5,841 bases of DNA from Planctomycetaceae bacterium UBA6172 (GTDB taxonomy: Bacteria > Planctomycetota > Planctomycetia > Pirellulales > Pirellulaceae). The notes beneath the pieces are model-generated. The model ran no database searches, was not told the DNA's origin, and worked only from the letters and a program-made list of their open reading frames with translations. The position numbers and the translations under genes are program-made. The DNA lies in assembly GCA_002422955.1 (NCBI GenBank), contig DITY01000279.1:1-5841 (forward strand), in the 5' to 3' direction. Below, piece after piece: positions 1-5,841 of this stretch; within the stretch, counting starts at the first letter, position 1; every line of letters begins with the position of its first letter.

Positions 1-1373
1 TGATCGAGCCCCAGCAGGTGGAGCATCGTCGCATGCAGGTCATGCACGGTGACCGGATCGACGACGGCCTTGTATCCGATCTCGTCGGTTTCGCCAAAGC
101 TCGTGCCCCCTTGGATCCCGGCCCCGGCCATCCAGGCCATGAAGCCTTGCGGGTTGTGGTCGCGCCCATCTTTGCCTTGTGACACCGGCATCCGGCCGAA
201 CTCGCCCCCCCAGATCACCAGCGTCGAATCCATCAACCCGCGCTGCTTCAGGTCGGTCAGCAAGCCGGCGATCGGGGCATCGGTCGCCAGGCAGTGGCCG
301 CTGTGATTCTTGGTCAGATCGCTGTGCGCGTCCCATTCGCCGTCGCTGTAGACCTGCACGAAACGCACGCCGCTCTCGACGAGGCGACGGGCGAGTAGGC
401 ACTTCGAGCCGTAAGACCGTGTCTCTTTGCGATCCACCCCGTACATTTCGCGAGTGGCGGCCGTTTCGTTCGAGAAGTCGATCATCTGGGCCGCGTCCGA
501 CTGCATGCGGTAGGCGAGTTCGAACGACTGGATGCGGCCGAGCAATTCGGCTTCACCGGGCCGATCCGCCAAATGCCGCGCGTTGAGCTCGGCGAGCAGA
601 TCGAGTTGCTTGCGCTGGTCCTGGGGGCTGACATCGGCGGGTCGAGTCAGGTTCAGAATCGGGTTGCCCTCGGACCGAAACAGCGTCCCTTGATGCGCCG
701 CGGGAAGGAAACCGGCGTGCCAATTGAGCGGGCCGCCTTTGATCCCTTGGTTGTTCCCCAGCACGACGAAACCGGGCAGGTTCTGGTTCTCGCTGCCCAG
801 GCCATAGGTCACCCACGCCCCGGCGGCGGGAAACCCGGGGCGGGCGATGCCGGTGTTGATCTGGTAGAGCGCCGGGACGTGATCGTTGGAATCGCTGTGC
901 AGCGATTTGATGAAGGCGAAGTCATCGACATGCTGGGCCACCAGCGGGTAGCGGTCGCAGACCCACGCGCCACTTTCGCCGTATTGTCGGAACGAGAACG
1001 GCGACTTCATCAACGGTCCCGGATTGCCGTTGAACACATCGATCGAGATCTTCTGGCCGTCGCGTTTGGTCAGTTCCGGTTTGGGGTCGAACAGGTCGAC
1101 CGAGCTGGGAGCCCCTTCCATGAACAACCAGATCACCGACTTGACCTTCGCGGGGAAATGCCCCGGCCGGGCGGCCAGCGGGTTGGTTGCCGAGGCGTCA
1201 TCCGCCCCAGCTGCCCCGATCGCTGGCGTGTCCCCCGCGAGCAAGCCTTCGCCGGCCAGCAGCTGCGCCAGGGCCAGCCCACCGATCCCGCCACCGGCGC
1301 GCTGCAGCAACTGGCGGCGACTGAGGATCGGTTGGTAGCGACCGCAATGCGTGCTGGGAGGGAGGGATGGCAT
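1..1373 (-). CDS. DUF1501 family protein, Tat-exported (3' end outside window)
   Basis: My reading of the minus strand gives an uninterrupted frame of 457 codons from the ATG at 1373 to the left edge. The protein shows the DUF1501 landmarks in order: a twin-arginine signal peptide (residues 1-46), a first strand and loop MEGAPSSVDLFDPKP (85-99), SDSNDHVPALYQINTG (160-175), WDAH (347-350), GGEFGR (389-394), GRDHNPQGF (403-411) and VHDLHATMLHLLGLD (443-457). DUF1501 belongs to the alkaline phosphatase/sulfatase-like superfamily; the conserved Asp/His residues in WDAH, GRDH and VHDLH are candidate metal ligands by analogy (inference). Its substrate is unknown. It probably acts outside the cytoplasm. 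The start is well constrained: the in-frame TGA of the preceding gene lies two codons upstream, and no strong Shine-Dalgarno is visible, so translational coupling is likely. The family normally ends shortly after the LLGLD motif, so probably only a few dozen residues are missing. No frameshift is seen. Confidence 0.93.
   Translation of the reverse strand, partial: MPSLPPSTHCGRYQPILSRRQLLQRAGGGIGGLALAQLLAGEGLLAGDTPAIGAAGADDASATNPLAARPGHFPAKVKSVIWLFMEGAPSSVDLFDPKPELTKRDGQKISIDVFNGNPGPLMKSPFSFRQYGESGAWVCDRYPLVAQHVDDFAFIKSLHSDSNDHVPALYQINTGIARPGFPAAGAWVTYGLGSENQNLPGFVVLGNNQGIKGGPLNWHAGFLPAAHQGTLFRSEGNPILNLTRPADVSPQDQRKQLDLLAELNARHLADRPGEAELLGRIQSFELAYRMQSDAAQMIDFSNETAATREMYGVDRKETRSYGSKCLLARRLVESGVRFVQVYSDGEWDAHSDLTKNHSGHCLATDAPIAGLLTDLKQRGLMDSTLVIWGGEFGRMPVSQGKDGRDHNPQGFMAWMAGAGIQGGTSFGETDEIGYKAVVDPVTVHDLHATMLHLLGLD
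1236..1373 (-). other. Twin-arginine (Tat) signal peptide of the DUF1501 protein
   Basis: Residues 18-24 read SRRQLLQ (bases 1302-1322), close to the Tat consensus S/T-R-R-x-F-L-K, with Leu in place of Phe and Gln in place of Lys. A modestly hydrophobic, Gly/Ala/Leu-rich stretch follows (about residues 26-46), as is usual for Tat signals, which are less hydrophobic than Sec signals. The n-region before the motif is 17 residues, which is ordinary. A cleavage site cannot be fixed by eye; the Ala-rich stretch around 46-60 offers several options. There is no lipobox Cys after the hydrophobic segment. Confidence 0.8.
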
Positions 1374-1379
1374 CGGCTT

Positions 1380-4300
1380 TCAATCCACGTAAATGAACTC
1401 GTTGAGACTGAACAGGACCTGGCAGAAATCGGCGAGTGCCTGTTGGGCGACTAGGCCCGCATCGAGCCCCGGGTCACGCGAGGTTCGGGACTCGACCTGC
1501 GCGCTGATGAACCGGAGCGTCGTGGCGAGTTCCGTCTCGCTGGGCTCGCGCCCGATCGCCAATTGATATCCTCGCTCGACCCATCGGGCCGGTTCGTCGC
1601 CGACATCGGCGCGAATGCGGGTGGCGAACGTGAGTGCCGATTGCCGGACGAACGGGTCGTTCATCAGCGCCAGCGCCTGCGGGGCGACGGTCGTGCGATC
1701 ACGGCGACTGCAGCTCTGCTGAGCATCGGGTTTGTCGAAGGCTTGCAGCAGCGGGTAGGGGACGACGCGTTTGTGGAACAGGTAGACCGAGCGTCGCCGC
1801 AGCTCATCGCTGTCGTCAATTTTGGCCGGGTAGGGATCCTTGAGGTTCCGCGCCAGCATCGCTTCGGCCGCGATCGGCAATTTGACCGCCGGGCCGTACA
1901 TCTTGTCATTCAGCGCACCGCTGGTCGCCAGGATCGCGTCGCGCAGGATCTCCCCTTCCAACCGCCGCAGCGGCAGCTTCCACAGCAGCCGATTATCGGG
2001 ATCCACCGCCGGGGCCACGCCGCTGCTCCCCTGCTGGTAGACAGCGCTGAGCGCGATCAGCTGGTGCAGCCGTTTGAGTTTCCAGCCGTTGCGGACGAAG
2101 TCATCGGCCAACCATTCCAGCAGTTCCGGATGGGTCGGCGGATCCGACCGTACGCCAAAATCGCCAACCGAGCGGACGATCGCTTGTCCGAAGTGGTGGT
2201 GCCAAACGCGGTTCACCATCACTCGGGCCAGCAGCGCCCCGGCACCGTGTTCGACGTCGGTCATCCAGTCCGCCAGCGCCCGTCGCTGTGAGGTGCTCGC
2301 TTCGGTCGGGTTCTGTTCCCGCGCGGCTTGCCAGTATTCCTCCGGCGACCGCCCGCGGGTTAAGACCGAAACGAAACCGAGCGACACCGGTTGGTCACGG
2401 TCGTAGTAATTGCCGCGTTGGAAGAGCCAAGTGGGGCTCGGCTGCGGGCCGAGGTCGCGGTAACCGAGCACTTTGTCGGCCGTCGCGCCGAGCGGAACCT
2501 CGGCCCGTTCGCCGCCATGAAAGGCGCTCAACAAACTGTAGTAATCTCGCGCCGGGATCGCGTCGTACTTGTGGTCGTGGCAGCGGACGCAGCCGAGCGT
2601 CAGGCCGAGCAATCCGGATCCGACGGTGGACATGATGTCGTCGAGTTCGTTGTAGCGATTTCGCAGCCGCTCATCTTCCATCAAGCGATCGGGCAAGGCG
2701 GCGAAGGGGCCGGCGGCGAGGAACCCCGTGGCGGCTACCGCGGCGGGATTTTGCGGTTCGTATTCGTCGCCCGCCAACTGCCAGCGGATGAACTGGTCGT
2801 ACGACAGGTCCTCGTTCAACGAGCGGATCACGAAGTCGCGATAGGGATAGGCCGTGAGGCGATCGCGATCACTTTCTTGGCCATCGCTGTCGGCATAGCG
2901 AGCCACATCCAACCAGTGCCGCGCCCAGCGTTCGCCGTAGCGCGGGCTCTCGATCAACTTCTCGACGAGCGCCCGCGTGGCCGCTTGCGGATCGTTCGTT
3001 GAGTCAGCCAAAAACGCGTCGATCTCCTCCGGCTTGGGAGGCAACCCGGTCAGGTCGAAGTGCAGTCGGCGGATCAGTTGCCGGGGCGTCGCTGGCGGTT
3101 GCGGTCGCAGGCTTTCGGCTTCCAGCTTCGCCAGCACGAAGCGATCGATTTCGGTTTGCGGCCAAGCGGCATCGGCCACTTCGGGCGGGGTGACGCCGTG
3201 CAGCGGTTGAAATGCCCAGTGCCCCTGCGCTTTCTCTTCGCGCGGGTCGGCAACCTCGGCACTGTCGGGCCACGGCAGACCCTGGTCGATCCAGGCCCGC
3301 AGCAGACCGATCTCGTCGTCCGACAAGCCGTCGCTGTCGGGCGGCATCACCCGGGTTTCGTCGATCGCGGCGACGAGGTGAATCAGTGGGCTCTGTGCGC
3401 TCTGCCCCATGGCGAACACCGGTCCGTTGTGACCCCCTTGCAGCGCGCGGCGGCGAATGCCCAAGTTCACCCCACCGTCCTCCTGGTCCGCCGCATGGCA
3501 TTCGTAGCAGTGCTCCCGCAGGATCGGCTGAATGTCGCGGACGAAATCGACCGCCGTCGGGTGCGCCGGTGGCAGCTGGCTCTCGTAGTCAACCGCGGTT
3601 GGGGCGCCCGCGCGAAACCGCTGGGCGACTTCGTCCGCGGTCAGGGCCCGGTCATGGATCGTCAGGCCGTGCAGTTCGCCATGCCAAGGGCGATCGGAGG
3701 TCAGCTCATTGCCGATCACCAACGGATAGGCGTCGTTCCAATTATCGAATCCGCCGGAAATCTGCCGCGTGGTGACCGGCTTGCCATCGAGGTACAGGAT
3801 CGTGGTTCCGTCCGCGGCGTGCGTGCAGACGAAGTGCGTGAGGGCGGTGGAGACGGAATTCGGAGGTGTCGAGGTCGAAGGCATGCCGTTCGGGTCGGTC
3901 GCCGTGGTCCTCAGCCGCACGTCGAACTGGCCGCGGTCTTGGCCGATCGTCAGGTTGCGTTGAGAGGTATCGAGCGACAGGCTGACGATTCGGGCGGGGC
4001 CGGACTGCTGGGTACCTTGCGGCTTCAACCACAGCTCGACCGCGATTTCCTGCGAGCGTTTGGCCGCCGCGATGATCTTGCCCGCCGGCCCATCCGAAGC
4101 GATCACGACCGGCGCGGTGATCGCAAACTTGCCGCCGCGAACGGTCGTGGCCTGCGGTTTGTCGATGCGGAGCGAAAGCTCGTCTGAAAAACCGGAGCGG
4201 TCTTCGACGAGGCCGTTGGGGGCGGCAGCGAAAGTGTAATCCGCTACCACCACCGCGGTCGTGGCGGGGCTAGCAGGCGAAGCCCCGCCGGCCGGGTCTT

Positions 4301-4415
4301 GCTCCGCCGCCGCGGCGATCCCGGCCACCGCCGGGGCGAAGCAGAACAACAACCGCAACAGATGAGTTCGGGCGGGAGAGCGCATCGGATTCGGGGCACC
4401 GCAAGGAGAAGGCAC
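1380..4415 (-). CDS. LamG-PSCyt1-DUF1549-DUF1553 protein, candidate periplasmic c-type cytochrome
   Basis: A 1011-residue planctomycete-type protein, complete in the window. Order of parts (numbered from the GTG): signal peptide to about 37, a LamG/concanavalin-like region about 55-267 (ELWLKPQG at 127-134, LYLDGKPV at 207-214, GELHGLTIHDRALTADEV at 246-263), PSCyt1 about 288-385 with haem motif CYECH (303-307) and a possible axial Met in RVMPP (355-359), DUF1549/PSCyt2 about 420-632 (DRFVLAKLEAE, LTGLPP, GERWARHWLDVARYADSDG) with a second CxxCH at 609-613, and DUF1553 about 708-1005 (ARVMVNRVWHHHFG at 730-743, VGDFGVRSDPPTHPELL). LamG-like domains often bind glycans; the family has been linked to polysaccharide use, but no reaction is established. 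The GTG at 4415 gives the longest frame. The ATG at 4385 (residue 11) gives a more typical signal peptide starting MRSPARTHLLRLL and may be the real start. Neither has a clear ribosome binding site. It lies 34-64 nt after tatC and 6 nt before the DUF1501 gene, so it is probably in one transcript with the latter. Confidence 0.93.
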   Translation of the reverse strand: MPSPCGAPNPMRSPARTHLLRLLFCFAPAVAGIAAAAEQDPAGGASPASPATTAVVVADYTFAAAPNGLVEDRSGFSDELSLRIDKPQATTVRGGKFAITAPVVIASDGPAGKIIAAAKRSQEIAVELWLKPQGTQQSGPARIVSLSLDTSQRNLTIGQDRGQFDVRLRTTATDPNGMPSTSTPPNSVSTALTHFVCTHAADGTTILYLDGKPVTTRQISGGFDNWNDAYPLVIGNELTSDRPWHGELHGLTIHDRALTADEVAQRFRAGAPTAVDYESQLPPAHPTAVDFVRDIQPILREHCYECHAADQEDGGVNLGIRRRALQGGHNGPVFAMGQSAQSPLIHLVAAIDETRVMPPDSDGLSDDEIGLLRAWIDQGLPWPDSAEVADPREEKAQGHWAFQPLHGVTPPEVADAAWPQTEIDRFVLAKLEAESLRPQPPATPRQLIRRLHFDLTGLPPKPEEIDAFLADSTNDPQAATRALVEKLIESPRYGERWARHWLDVARYADSDGQESDRDRLTAYPYRDFVIRSLNEDLSYDQFIRWQLAGDEYEPQNPAAVAATGFLAAGPFAALPDRLMEDERLRNRYNELDDIMSTVGSGLLGLTLGCVRCHDHKYDAIPARDYYSLLSAFHGGERAEVPLGATADKVLGYRDLGPQPSPTWLFQRGNYYDRDQPVSLGFVSVLTRGRSPEEYWQAAREQNPTEASTSQRRALADWMTDVEHGAGALLARVMVNRVWHHHFGQAIVRSVGDFGVRSDPPTHPELLEWLADDFVRNGWKLKRLHQLIALSAVYQQGSSGVAPAVDPDNRLLWKLPLRRLEGEILRDAILATSGALNDKMYGPAVKLPIAAEAMLARNLKDPYPAKIDDSDELRRRSVYLFHKRVVPYPLLQAFDKPDAQQSCSRRDRTTVAPQALALMNDPFVRQSALTFATRIRADVGDEPARWVERGYQLAIGREPSETELATTLRFISAQVESRTSRDPGLDAGLVAQQALADFCQVLFSLNEFIYVD
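2577..2591 (-). other. CxxCH motif 2 (DUF1549 domain)
   Basis: The codons read C-V-R-C-H (residues 609-613) in the context TLGCVRCHDHKYDAI. This CxxCH is a conserved landmark of DUF1549 (PSCyt2). Whether it really carries a haem is not established from sequence; it could instead bind metal. Its presence makes the protein a potential dihaem cytochrome. Confidence 0.65.
3495..3509 (-). other. CxxCH haem c motif 1 (PSCyt1 domain)
   Basis: The codons read C-Y-E-C-H (residues 303-307) within the context DIQPILREHCYECH. This is the standard opening of PSCyt1 domains, in which the two Cys bind haem c covalently and the His is the proximal ligand. M357, in the MPP motif about 50 residues later, is the likely distal ligand by family analogy. 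The site implies Sec export followed by cytochrome c maturation outside the cytoplasm. Confidence 0.85.
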
Positions 4416-4449
4416 GGCTCATTTGAATTAGAAAAAGGACGACCCTTTA
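4416..4449 (-). promoter_or_regulatory. AT-rich intergenic gap with a TATAAT hexamer at its edge (weak promoter candidate)
   Basis: This is the only non-coding gap of note, and it is conspicuously AT-rich within a GC-rich window. On the minus strand the perfect hexamer TATAAT lies at 4449-4454, overlapping the tatC stop codon. It would place a transcript start around 4435-4443, giving a short leader before the GTG at 4415 or the ATG at 4385. No -35 resembling TTGACA is seen 16-18 nt upstream (that stretch is GC-rich coding sequence), so this is a weak candidate. The gap is also short enough for plain read-through from tatC. Confidence 0.3.
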
Positions 4450-5841
4450 TTATACCGGATCGTAGGCGTCGCCTCCCAGTCCGCGTCCCTTCGGCATGTA
4501 CTTGCACATCAGCACGCCGAAGAAATAGAGGAACACCAAAGGGACCATCAGCGAAAACATGCTCGTAATGTCCGCGGGGGTGACCATCATCGAAATCACG
4601 GCGATCACAAGGATCGCGATCCGCCAGGACGAAATGTAGGCCTCGACCGTGAACAACCCGATCCGCTCCAGGAACACCATGACGAGCGGCAACTGGAAGG
4701 CGACGCCGAAGCCAAGCGGCAACAGCAGCACGAAGTTGATGTAGTAGCTCAGCCGAGGTTCCACGGCGACGTCCAGTTGGCCGTTGAAGGTCAGCAGGAA
4801 CTCGAGGACGTAGTACAGCACGAAGAAAAAGGCCAAGACGACGCCGGAGACGAACAGCCCGATGCTGATCGGCAAGTAGACATAGACGTACTTCCGTTCG
4901 TGCGCGTGCAGTCCCGCGGCAACGAAGCTCCAAAGGTGATAAAAGATCCCGGGGCTGGCCAGCACCGCGCCGACGATCAATCCGGCCTTAACCCAGATCA
5001 TGAACGGCTCTTCCACCTTCAGGGCGCTGAGCCCGATCTCGTGGCGTCGCAGTTGCAATCGCGGCCGCAGATCCTCCGGCTTGGGCAACTGCTTGAGCAA
5101 TTCGACCATCTGGATCGGGCCAACCGGCAGCGGCTTGATCGCGGTCGCCTCAGCGCTCGGCACTTCGGCTACCGCGGCAGCTGGTGCTGCTGGTGCTGCT
5201 GGTGCTTCGGTCGCTGTTGCCGCGACTGTTGGTGCTTCGGTCACCGCGGCGTCTGTCGCTTCGGTTGCCGCTTCGGTTGCCGCTTCGGTTGCCGTGGCGG
5301 CTGGTGCCGCGCTCGGCACGGCCGGCGCCGTCCCGTTTGCGGGTGCTGTTTCGCTTCCCTCCGCCGCTTCGCTCACGGGTGTCGCTTCGCTTGCGAGTGT
5401 CGCCGCGTTCGGCGATGCGACGCCGTCCCCCTCCGTGGCGGGCATGTCCCCGGCCGCCGGGGGTGCTGGCGGTTGGGGGGCGTCATCCGCGGTTCCCCGC
5501 GGTCGGCCGAGACCGAACTGGGTCAGCAATTCGTCTGGCACGTCGTAGACCAATTCCCACATCAGCCCGTTTTCGGTCAACAATTGCCGCAGCGGAGCGA
5601 CATCATCGCCGCGCGGGTCGAATCCCAATCGGGCCAAGTCGCGATCGGCGTTGAATTGTTGAATCGCGTCCTTGAGCGGCGCCTGGACGTAGCGGACAAC
5701 GCGGTTGGCGAAAAATGCCAGCCCGAACACCAGACCGATGGCCAACCAGAGCAGCGCCTTGCCCAACGCCTTGCGGAGTTCCTCGAGATGCTCCCCGAAG
5801 GTCATCGTCGAGTTTTCGAACAGGTCGTCTTTGGGGCGGGC
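4450..5841 (-). CDS. tatC: Sec-independent protein translocase TatC with long first periplasmic loop (5' end probably outside window)
   Basis: TatC is the inner-membrane receptor that recognises twin-arginine signal peptides and, with TatA/TatB, exports folded proteins. From the ATG at 5805 the protein has 451 residues against about 250 in typical TatC. Visible landmarks: TFGEHLEELRKAL (2-14), TM1 about 16-34, QAPL (41-44), FMIWVKAGL starting TM2 (about 268-293), the signal-recognition loop HERK with Glu303 (302-305), TM3 about 309-333, TM4 about 354-378 with Gln371 where E. coli has Glu170, TM5 about 394-409, VTPADI with Asp412 (408-413), and TM6 about 415-433. The extra length is almost all between TM1 and TM2 (about 53-257). 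Upstream of the ATG the frame stays open for 12 codons to the window edge, reading ARPKDDLFENST. This looks like native TatC N-terminus, so the true start is probably outside and 5805 an internal Met. The probable Tat substrate encoded at 1-1373 lies two genes downstream. Confidence 0.95.
   Translation of the reverse strand, partial: ARPKDDLFENSTMTFGEHLEELRKALGKALLWLAIGLVFGLAFFANRVVRYVQAPLKDAIQQFNADRDLARLGFDPRGDDVAPLRQLLTENGLMWELVYDVPDELLTQFGLGRPRGTADDAPQPPAPPAAGDMPATEGDGVASPNAATLASEATPVSEAAEGSETAPANGTAPAVPSAAPAATATEAATEAATEATDAAVTEAPTVAATATEAPAAPAAPAAAVAEVPSAEATAIKPLPVGPIQMVELLKQLPKPEDLRPRLQLRRHEIGLSALKVEEPFMIWVKAGLIVGAVLASPGIFYHLWSFVAAGLHAHERKYVYVYLPISIGLFVSGVVLAFFFVLYYVLEFLLTFNGQLDVAVEPRLSYYINFVLLLPLGFGVAFQLPLVMVFLERIGLFTVEAYISSWRIAILVIAVISMMVTPADITSMFSLMVPLVFLYFFGVLMCKYMPKGRGLGGDAYDPV
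5180..5206 (-). repeat. Three perfect tandem copies of a 9-bp unit
   Basis: The plus strand reads gctggtgct three times (5180-5188, 5189-5197, 5198-5206), encoding A-P-A units of the TatC linker. Nearby, the 12-mer ggtgcttcggtc occurs twice (5201-5212 and 5231-5242), suggesting older, partly eroded duplication. Confidence 0.85.
5258..5293 (-). repeat. Three perfect tandem copies of a 12-bp unit
   Basis: The plus strand reads gcttcggttgcc three times (5258-5269, 5270-5281, 5282-5293). On the coding strand this gives three in-frame A-T-E-A units of TatC. A 12-bp unit changes copy number without breaking the frame, consistent with growth by replication slippage. Confidence 0.9.

Larger units (their letters stand above)
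5119..5493 (-). repeat. Low-complexity Ala/Thr/Glu/Pro-rich coding segment in TatC
   Basis: Residues about 105-229 of TatC consist mainly of Ala, Pro, Thr, Glu, Ser and Val, with runs such as ATEAATEAATEAT and APAAPAAPAA. No hydrophobic segment or recognisable fold is seen, so it is probably a disordered, acidic linker facing the periplasm. The mirrored Ala/Val/Ser-rich frame on the plus strand is a by-product of this composition. Confidence 0.8.

Noticed and set aside
573..1454. Plus-strand open frame of 293 codons
   Set aside because: It lies antisense to the DUF1501 gene, whose protein matches family motifs throughout. The frame is Arg/Gly/Ala-rich without recognisable motifs, as expected opposite a GC-rich gene.
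1563..2291. Plus-strand open frame of 242 codons
   Set aside because: It is antisense to DUF1553, with no start context or recognisable motif.
3060..4187. Plus-strand open frame of 375 codons
   Set aside because: It is antisense to the LamG and PSCyt1 part of the large gene, with Arg/Val/Gly-rich composition and no domain. It mirrors third-position GC bias.
4270..4422. Short minus-strand frame of about 50 codons from the ATG at 4422, overlapping the DUF1553 start
   Set aside because: It has no ribosome binding site and a Gly/Arg-rich nonsense-like product. It is out of frame with the real gene, so a regulatory leader role cannot be supported.
4432..4448. Small hairpin (AAAGG, 5-nt loop, CCTTT) followed by Ts on the minus strand after tatC
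   Set aside because: The stem is only 5 bp, three of them A-T, with a short T-run shared with the stem. This is too weak to call an intrinsic terminator.
4244..4933. Minus-strand frame of 229 codons spanning the tatC/DUF1553 junction
   Set aside because: It is out of frame with both well-supported genes, and its composition is Arg/Leu-rich noise.
5000..5548. Plus-strand Ala/Val/Ser-rich frame of 182 codons resembling a surface repeat protein
   Set aside because: It is the complement of the low-complexity TatC linker, so the repeat look comes from the coding strand, where TatC landmarks flank it on both sides.

Overview
The window most likely comes from a member of the Planctomycetota, probably a Pirellulales-type bacterium. 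The main reason is a DUF1501 gene directly downstream of a PSCyt1-DUF1549-DUF1553 gene, a pairing that is massively expanded in that phylum and rare elsewhere. High GC, weak Shine-Dalgarno sequences and a TatC with a very long first periplasmic loop fit the same picture. I cannot assign genus or species.

All three genes lie on the minus strand, so transcription runs right to left. (1) 4450-5841: tatC, the polytopic core of the twin-arginine translocase. It is complete at its C-terminus, but its N-terminus probably continues past the right edge. (2) 4416-4449: a short AT-rich gap with a TATAAT hexamer overlapping the tatC stop. (3) 1380-4415: a protein of about 1000 residues with a Sec-type signal peptide, a LamG-like domain, a PSCyt1 haem motif, DUF1549 (PSCyt2) with a second CxxCH, and DUF1553. 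(4) 1-1373: a DUF1501 protein with a twin-arginine signal peptide; its last few dozen codons and stop lie beyond the left edge. It starts 6 nt after the stop of gene 3, in the same frame. Coding occupies almost the whole window. I found no RNA gene, mobile element, CRISPR array or convincing terminator.

Functionally, the DUF1553/DUF1501 pair is a putative periplasmic two-component module of unknown substrate: a candidate c-type cytochrome with a carbohydrate-binding-like domain, plus a member of the alkaline phosphatase/sulfatase-like superfamily. The DUF1501 member appears to be a Tat substrate and lies two genes downstream of tatC, so export machinery and probable cargo sit in one co-directional cluster. 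The least ordinary items are the roughly 200-residue, Ala/Thr/Glu/Pro-rich insertion in TatC with in-frame microrepeats, and the split export routes predicted for the DUF pair (Sec for the haem protein, Tat for DUF1501). I see no clearly new defence or mobile system here.
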